This document shows, piece by piece, positions 57,495 to 64,000 of a stretch of 64,000 nt of DNA. The first letter of the stretch is position 1. Each line of letters begins with the position of its first letter. Source of the stretch: Macrostomum hystrix (lineage: Eukaryota; Platyhelminthes; Macrostomidae); assembly GCA_950097015.1 (NCBI GenBank), contig CATNEN010000038.1, forward strand, positions 27,868,501 through 27,932,500. Reading direction: 5' to 3'. The position numbers and the translations under genes are program-made. The notes beneath the pieces are model-generated. The model had not been told where the DNA came from. It was given only the letters and a program-made list of their open reading frames with translations, and did no database searches.

Positions 57495-60400
57495 CTAAGC
57501 CTTCACCATCTCTTGTTTACCCTGCATCTTAGCCTTCTTATTTTTGTTCTTGTTCTTCTTTTTATTTGCTCCAGAGCTTTGCTGCTGCTGAGGCTTCTGC
57601 TGCTGCTGAGGCTTCTGCTGCTGCTGAGGCTTCTGCTGCTGCTTCAAAGGAGAGCCAGCGGTTGCTGGAGCCTGAGGGCCAGCGGTCTTTGGCTGCTGTT
57701 GCTGCTGCTTCGGAGCAGTGGCAGGTTTACTACCGTTGGCAAGCGGAGCTGGAGCCTGAGTCTTTGCAGCCAATTTTTTCTGCTTCTTCTCGGCGGCCCG
57801 CTGATTTTTGTAACTAGCCGAACGGCCGAATGTGATTTTAATAGGCCGGCCGTGCACAGCGGCACCCTGGGCAGCTTTTAAAGCCTTCAACGCGTCAGCC
57901 GGCTGGGCATATTCAACGAATGCGTAGCCGGCTGTGGTCTTGTCGCGCAATGTAGGCACCTTAACGCTGGTAGCGGAGGGAAATAGTGCGGCAATCTCCT
58001 TAGAGGTGGCAGTTTTATCAACATTGGTGATAAACAGCTGGCGAGTGTTCAGTGTGGCCATATCGATGCCTTCACTCAGGGCCAGTTTAGCCTTCAACTC
58101 GGAGCCGTTGAAGATTTTGCCATTTAGCATGTTCACCCATTTGGCAGCGGTGGCCGAGTCTTTGTAATCTAGGAAAGCGTAGTTGCGATTCTCCGACACC
58201 TTGTGACCCAAAGTGGGAATGCGACACGAAGAAATCTCTTTAGATAGCTCCTTTAGCATCTCCTGGGTGCAATGCTTGGGGATCGGTGTGATGAACACTG
58301 TACGGCCGAGCGAATCGTTCATTAGCCGTTTGATTTCTTCAACAACAGCCGGCGGTCCGGGATCAGACGCGGCCGAGGTGTCGACTGCAGCCTTCTGCTG
58401 TTTCTTTGTCTGCGCCGTAGTCTCCTCAGCTGGGCGCTTCTGTCCGCGCTGCTGCTGCTGCTGCTTAGGCAGAGCTTCAGTCTTGGACTGCTTGGCTGGT
58501 GGCGCAGTATCATCTTCATCATCCTCTTCATCTTCATCATCTTCGTCATCATCGTCGTCGTCACTTTCAGCTGGACGCTTCTTGCTAGTTGGCAGAGCCA
58601 ATGGCTCGAACTTCTTACCGGCTTTAGCAACTGGGATTTCCTCCTCTTCGTCGTCATCTTCATCCTCGTCATCTTCATCCTCGTCATCGTCATCCTCATC
58701 TTCGTCGAAATCTGACTGGTCTTCGTCATCGTCGTCAGATCCGGCATCGGCCATCAGCTTGGCGATGGCGTCGTCGCTAACATCCTCATCTAGCTCGTCG
58801 TCGTCCAGATCTCCATCATCTTCTTCATCGTCATCATCTTCGTCTTCGTCGCTGTCTTCTTCTAGCTTACGCTTTACCTAAAAAAGTAGAGGATTAGTTT
58901 GTTTGAAAATATCTAAAATTGACAATCTTGTGCCTTATAATATGCATTCATAAATCTCTAGATTGATCTCAAAATTAAAACATGGCTTCTTAATACTGCT
59001 TAGATCCTTAGTTCCTTTAAGTCCTTCGAATACTTACACTGCTTCATAATATCCCCCTGCTAATAAAACAGTTTTACAATATCCCTCAGCTAATAAAACA
59101 GTTTCACAAAATCCCTCAGCTAATAAAACAGTTTCACAAAATCCCCCAGCTAATAAAACAGTTTCACAATATCCCTCAGCTAATAAAACAGTTTCACAAT
59201 ATATTTCAGCTAATAATATTGCTTCACATTATCACCCAGGTAATAATACTGCTTCACAATATTATTCACACTGCGCTTAACAATTTCATAATAGATCTAA
59301 CACACAATTGACAAACACTGACCGGCAATTTGACGAGCTGATTGGCAGGCGACTTAGCAGCAGCAGCGGCTGCAGGTGACTTAGCAGCAGCAGCGGCTGC
59401 AGGTGACTTAGCAGCAGCAGCGGCTGCAGGTGACTTAGCAGCAGCAGCGGCTGCAGGTGACTTAGCAGCAGCAGCGGCTGCAGTTGACTTAGCAGCAGCA
59501 GCGGCTGCAGGCGACTTAAGAGCAGCGGGGGATTTAGCAGCGGCTGTAGCAGGCTTCTTAGCAGGAGGCGCATCGTCATCTTCATCATCGTCATCTTCGT
59601 CGTCATCTTCATCCTCCTCGTCTGAGCCAGCCGCGGCGAGCATTTTCTCAATCTTTTCCATATCCATCTCCTCGTCATCATCATCGTCGTCTTCTTCGGC
59701 TTCAAGGTCTTCATCATCTTCTGAGTCATCATCGTCCGCTATCGGGGCCGCCTTAGCTGCTGGCTTACCAACGGGTGCGGGCTGCGAGAGAAAAATATTA
59801 TCAAATTCTTAATTATTTCTTAAATGACCTCTATTCATAAAAACGATTCGAAATTGCTATTACTTTGATTATACTGTTGATAATGCCAATTTATTTATTG
59901 TATCAAAAATGATTAACCCAAATTCAAATTGGTGCAGTAATTCAGATGGGCTGATTAAATTTCATTGGATTGAGTCATTTCGATTGAGTCACTATAGTCT
60001 ATTGCATTGAGTCATTCGAATTGGCTCACTCAAGTTGATTGGATTGAGTCATTCAGATTGGCTCATTAAAGTATGATGATTGTTAAATAGAGTTATTCAG
60101 GTTGCCTTAAGCAAAAAAATAATAATAAAAACTTCACAGAAAAAGAAAAAACGACTAAATTTAATTTAAAAACTTTGTACGCACTTAACGACTAAGTTAC
60201 TTCCGTTACTTTCAAGTAAAACGAATAACGGATGCGCATGCATCTGTCGCTAAGTGAAGCCCAGAAGCCAGGCTTTTGAGTTGCTATGCGCCGCTACGAA
60301 AACCGAAACGTTAACTTATCTAGTGTATTCTTTTAACACTGAATAACGGTCGGTGAGCAATGAGCGGCAAATTAATTGCTTTTACAAGTGACAAAAGAGC

Positions 60401-61738
60401 TTACCGATTTTCCTGCCTGTGGCTTAGCAACGTCACCCTGCTGCTTCTGCAACTTCTTCAGCTTGTCCATCACCTCCGGACTAAGATCTTCCTCATCGTC
60501 TTCTTCATCATCGTCGTCTTCTTCCTCGCCACCGCTAAACTCCAACTCGCTGTCATCGTCTTCGCCTTCCATGCCTTCCTCGTCATCTTCATCGTCTTCA
60601 TCTTCGTCATCATCGTCAGATCCGGCAGATTTTTTCTGCTGCGGCCTGTTGCCACCCTGTTAAACAGAAGCAACAGACATAAATAGTCACAAGGTAAAGG
60701 CCAACTTTTTTATTTATCACAAACAACGATTCAAAAAATCGGCCAGATGTATAAAAGTGTACAGTAAGTTAAGTCTGTGGGCAGGAGGGTACCACACAGC
60801 TTGTATCTATTATATAGATTGGAGAAGGGTAGAATTTACATGCGCAACACCCGGCCGACCCGGCCGAACCGGCCGGGTGAAACGAGGGCCAAGCAAGGTA
60901 AGTCGCAAAAACCAATCGACCAAGCGCAAAAAAATCAAAGGGGGGACCAAGGGACAAAAAAGGAAGGCGTGAAGAAAAGGAAAAAGGGTAGAGAAAAAGA
61001 GCAAATGAGAGCAAACTAAGTCGTAAATAGAGCAATGAAACGAACTAAGTCGCAAATGAGAGCAAAAACTAAGTCGCACGGCCGGCTAAGATTTGGGAGG
61101 TTGCGCATGTATGGGTAGAAACGAGTAGTATCTTGCTCCACGACAATTTTAAAGTTCACTTTTAGGTTGGGACTCGAACTCCCGACTTTCATTTAAGGTT
61201 CAGGACTCAAAAGTACGAAGCTTAAACCACTTGGCTTTAAAATACCTTTGCATTTATGTTAGTTTGAGAGGTTATATAAAATGCAAATCCTAAAATAAAA
61301 TAAACAAACCTGAAATCCGCCACCACGTTTGCCCCTACTGCTGAGGTTGTTATTAAAACCGCGACCGCCGCCGGCTCCGCCGCCTCTGGCCAACTGTTTG
61401 CCATCGCCACCGCCGGCTTTGACACCTTTGAATGGCTGAATCTGAGCGAATGGCTTCTTGCCGCCGCTGCCTGGCGTGGCCGGGCTACGCGACTGGTCTT
61501 TCTGGAAGTAGCGACCTCCGCCTCCGCCGCCACCTCCGCGGCCGCCACCACCTCCGCCGCGGCCGCCACCACCTCGGTTTCCGGGGCTAGAACTGAAACG
61601 GCCACCGCCTCGGTTGCCGGGGCTAGAGCTGAAACGGCCGCCGCCACCTCCTCTACCGCCACCGCCTCTGCCACGTCCTCCTCCGCCACCGCGACCACCA
61701 CGTCCGCCACCGCCACCGCGATTAAAATTGCCACGCAT
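57495..61738 (-). CDS. Nucleolin-like protein with N-terminal RGG domain, acidic tracts and two RRMs, four exons
   Basis: Exons 61738-61310, 60656-60405, 59781-59323 and 58877-57495 join in phase 0 each time to give 840 aa. Domains: Gly/Arg RGG-rich 1-143; Asp/Glu tracts in 144-510 separated by KSPAAAAA octapeptide repeats (exon 3); RRM1 about 572-647 (VFITPIP, NYAFLDY); RRM2 about 659-732 (LFITNVD, AGYAFVEY); a Gln/Lys-rich tail ending in a Lys/Asn-rich cluster. Nucleolins bind pre-rRNA and chromatin in the nucleolus. Acidic tracts plus consecutive RRMs support that assignment. There are two RRMs rather than the four of vertebrate nucleolin. The RGG domain is first rather than last. An acceptor (TTTCAG) directly precedes the ATG, so an upstream exon or a spliced leader is likely, and the first exon could extend further. 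Confidence is high for exons 2-4 and moderate for exon 1 being the start. Confidence 0.85.
59040..59255. repeat. 30-bp repeat in nucleolin-like intron 3
   Basis: About seven units of AATATCCCTCAGCTAATAAA plus ACAGTTTCAC, degenerate at the right end. It lies wholly in the intron between exons 3 and 4. Confidence 0.88.
59345..59515 (-). repeat. Coding 24-bp repeat in nucleolin-like exon 3
   Basis: Seven tandem units translating to KSPAAAAA (one unit has KSTAAAAA) on the minus strand. Ser-Pro with Lys and Ala resembles the basic repeats between acidic tracts in other nucleolins, which are cyclin-dependent kinase sites there. The unit is a multiple of three, so length changes keep the frame. Confidence 0.8.
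60847..60878. repeat. GC-rich inverted repeat in nucleolin-like intron 1
   Basis: CACCCGGCCG and its exact reverse complement CGGCCGGGTG flank a short GC-rich centre. The result is a strong potential hairpin within an otherwise AT-rich intron. Confidence 0.6.
61165..61240 (-). mobile_element. tRNA-like SINE head in nucleolin-like intron 1
   Basis: On the minus strand an A-box-like AAGCCAAGTGG (61237-61227) is followed 47 nt later by the B box AGTTCGAGTCC (61180-61170), a spacing suited to a Leu/Ser-type tRNA head. A body probably continues toward 60850, but its end is not clear. Not a functional tRNA: the acceptor-stem pairing is not evident. Confidence 0.5.
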
Positions 61739-63447
61739 CTGAAATTGAAAATATTTGAGCAGTACAATTAATTTTTAAATGCTACAGAAATTGGTATAGA
61801 ATTGTTACAGGATTTAATATTCTGGCTTTTGATGGATGCTAAGTCATTCTGAATATTTAGTAGCAAACAAATTTAGATCAGAAAAAAAGAAACATGACAA
61901 ATGTAAGTTGAATGCAGATGTAACATTATGCAACTATACTATATTGCCATTACATAAGACAATAGGTATGATTATATTATTTAATAAGTCCAGATCTCTT
62001 GAAACAAATTAGCTAATTGTTTAATCAAAAAAATAAAGCTAAAGTAATTGAAATGGGCTACGATTCTATATCACCAGCATTTTGCACAAAAAACGGTATT
62101 ATTGAAACAATAAACTGTTAGTGTTCCATTTATGTATATCTTTAAAAAGTAATGCACAAAAAATAAGCTTTGTTTAAAGAAAGTCATTCTGCTCATTGTA
62201 ATTATTATGCTAGGTGTTTTTTTACTCATAACATAAGTATAGTCATTTATCTATTTGTAAAGTAAATTAAAAAACAAACTACCTATTTATAAAGGGAACT
62301 TATATTCACATAAGGGGTTTACTAATTTAAAACTTGGTTTATTACATGCAGGTGATGATTTGACAATTTTAATATAAGATTTTTCTTTTAAATAATACTT
62401 AATTTCCCACAAAAGAAAGTTTAGAAGCTTTAGACTTGTGCAAAACATTCTAGCTATATTTTTCTTTTGCATGTTTGATTATTTTCTTAGAAATTTTTCT
62501 AAACATTTAAATAAAAAGTAAGAAAACAGCTATATGAAAAGCTAGATGACATGCCTTAGCTTTGTGCAAAGTTTATCATAAATTATAAGTGCTTTTTGAT
62601 CAAAGTTACACATAATCTTTTTGACATTTTTACTATCAAGAATTTTTTCCATAGATACCCTTGTGCTTTATCTCAATACCTAATGAAAATTTGAATTTTC
62701 TTACAATTTCTAAGCAAAGATTCACCCAAAAGTTGGAGTTGACAGCTTATCAATGGTACAAAAGGGGGGATTTGAGTCACTCCATAGGTGAGTGGGGATG
62801 AGCTCAAAGAAAATAATTAAATATTTGAAAGTTAAAAGTCCCCAAACTTTCTTACTTCTTACTTCTTAGCTGTAAATCTATTCTCAAGAAAAAAATTACA
62901 AATGCAACTATACTTGTACTGAAAATATGCTTTTGTAGGTTAGCTAGCAAGCTAGAATAGTTATTGTACTATACAGTATTATATTGCAGCTTCCTAGAAC
63001 TGAAGCTGAAATAGTACTAAGGGTCCCAGGTCATTTCAGTGACAAGATATTTGGTGACAACTCAAGTCATTTCAGTGACACAATTGGTCAGATTGGTGAC
63101 AACTATTTTTGCACATAAATATGCTACAAAAAACTGCTTTCCATTTGAACTATGCACACTTACTAAATAATGATATAAGTATTAATAAGAAGCTACATTG
63201 GTCTGCTTAAGTCTGGGTTTTACTTTAAATGAGTTTAATGATTAAATTATTTTATGAGTAGCCAATAGTTTCAATAGTTATTTGTTCCTAATTAAATGTG
63301 TATAATTATTTTTTTCAAGTTTTGGATTGACAAGGCGAGTGCAAGCTTTAAGCAGCTGCTGGATTGTGCAACTTCTATCCTCAAATTCTGCCCAGTAGTG
63401 AAAAAGCCACAACTGCACTGTTTTGTAAGCCAGACATTGCTCTTGAC
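61739..63447. other. AT-rich region upstream of the nucleolin-like gene
   Basis: Immediately at 61740-61739 the minus strand has AG ending a TTTTCAATTTCAG acceptor, so this region is an intron or outron of the nucleolin-like gene. No other exon is recognisable. The short frames are of random AT-rich composition. Confidence 0.4.
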
Positions 63448-63889
63448 GGTACCTAGACACTTTGTCATCTTACAACTTTGTCATCCAAATGACGATCTGT
63501 CTAATATCTCAGAGGGTGGATGACAAGAGACTTAGACTTGTGGACACTTCGTCATCTATAAAACAAAAGTTTTCAAAGTTAGAACAGAACCACCCCTCCC
63601 CACCTCACATTGTGTTGGCACCTATCTTTCAACTCTTATAATGAAATCAGTTTTGATACCTCTTTTTGACAATTTAGAGTGTGAAGTGTGTTCACACCTC
63701 TGCCCGACCACCCCACCCTCACTATTGATGACGAACTTGATTGCTTGTTATTAGCAGATGACAAAGTGACCAAACTTTAAAGCATGCCAATTGGCTGGAT
63801 GACAAAGTGTCCTACTTTCCAAGTGGATGACAAAGTTGTAAGATGACGAAGTTGTAAGATGACTAGGAGTGTCTAGGATCCCTCTTGAC
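63440..63889. mobile_element. 434-bp MITE with 8-bp target duplication
   Basis: The element at 63448-63881 is flanked on both sides by CTCTTGAC (63440-63447 and 63882-63889). The ends GGTACCTAGACACT and, inverted, GGATCCTAGACACT match at 12 of 14. Inside them, CATCTTACAACTTTGTCATC is present on the left and inverted on the right. An 8-bp duplication is typical of hAT, P and some Merlin elements. There is no ORF. GATGACAAAGT motifs recur inside as sub-terminal repeats. Confidence 0.8.
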
Positions 63890-64000
63890 ACAGCACTCCT
63901 CTGGACAGAAGGTGTACCTGAAGTGGGACAAGTGCCACTTTAACTATTTGAAAAACTTTTTGAATCTTCTTGAGCTAATTTGCTATTTGTTCAAGTAGAA

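Noticed and set aside
58213-58881. 222-codon plus-strand Ser-rich frame
   Set aside because: Antisense of the Asp/Glu tract of the nucleolin-like exon 4 (GAT/GAA codons read as ATC/TTC or TCA/TCT).
61165-61240. Functional tRNA gene
   Set aside because: A and B boxes are recognisable, but a closed acceptor stem and a normal anticodon arm could not be drawn. A SINE head is more likely.
63296-63523. 75-codon plus-strand frame near the right edge
   Set aside because: It runs into the left inverted repeat of the MITE and has no family signature.

Overview
This is nuclear DNA from an animal. The genes are split by GT-AG introns, there are no operon-type gene clusters, and tRNA-derived SINEs, a Helitron pair, MITEs and a non-LTR retrotransposon remnant are all present. 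The protein families are metazoan: an R4-type RGS protein, LITAF-domain proteins, an ELAPOR/KIAA1324-type receptor, eS28 and a nucleolin-like protein. By my rough tally, tandem minisatellites fill about 27 kb of the 64 kb. A SINE with a MIR-like CORE segment, and splice-acceptor motifs sitting directly before several start codons, would fit a spiralian such as a repeat-rich free-living flatworm or a mollusc. The species is inference, not shown.

Layout. 1-9929 (+): upstream region with a GA-rich array, a CA run, a CTG run and a TATA box, then a three-exon RGS gene (200 aa). Its introns hold a 34-bp array, two different 20-bp arrays, an inverted copy of one of these, two SINEs and an unidentified reverse-strand ORF. 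13133-33835 (+): four intronless LITAF-domain genes (123, 123, 135 and 137 aa). They are separated by long 20-bp minisatellites, a GC-rich SINE with a perfect 13-bp target duplication, a decayed RNase H fragment of a non-LTR retrotransposon, and two Helitron-like elements joined head to tail at 23808-33100. 33.9-38.3 kb: arrays and a truncated SINE between convergent genes.

38325-53936 (-): a 13-exon ELAPOR-type gene whose exons join in phase throughout to give 1055 aa, with a signal peptide, cysteine-rich repeats, one transmembrane helix and a cytoplasmic tail carrying a YxxPhi motif. Five of its introns each carry a different minisatellite (24, 14, 16, 35 and 30 bp units), and a 233-bp MITE lies about 11 bp from one splice donor. 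55194-55400 (-): ribosomal protein eS28. 57495-61738 (-): a four-exon nucleolin-like gene (840 aa) with the RGG domain at the N-terminus, the opposite end from vertebrate nucleolin. 61.7-64 kb: mostly AT-rich, with a 434-bp MITE flanked by a perfect 8-bp duplication.

The genes do not form one pathway. RGS would dampen G-protein signalling at the plasma membrane. The LITAF proteins and the ELAPOR-type protein are endosome/lysosome membrane proteins. eS28 and nucleolin serve ribosome production. The most notable structure is the pair of abutting Helitron-like elements, each carrying the same two minisatellite arrays in the same order.
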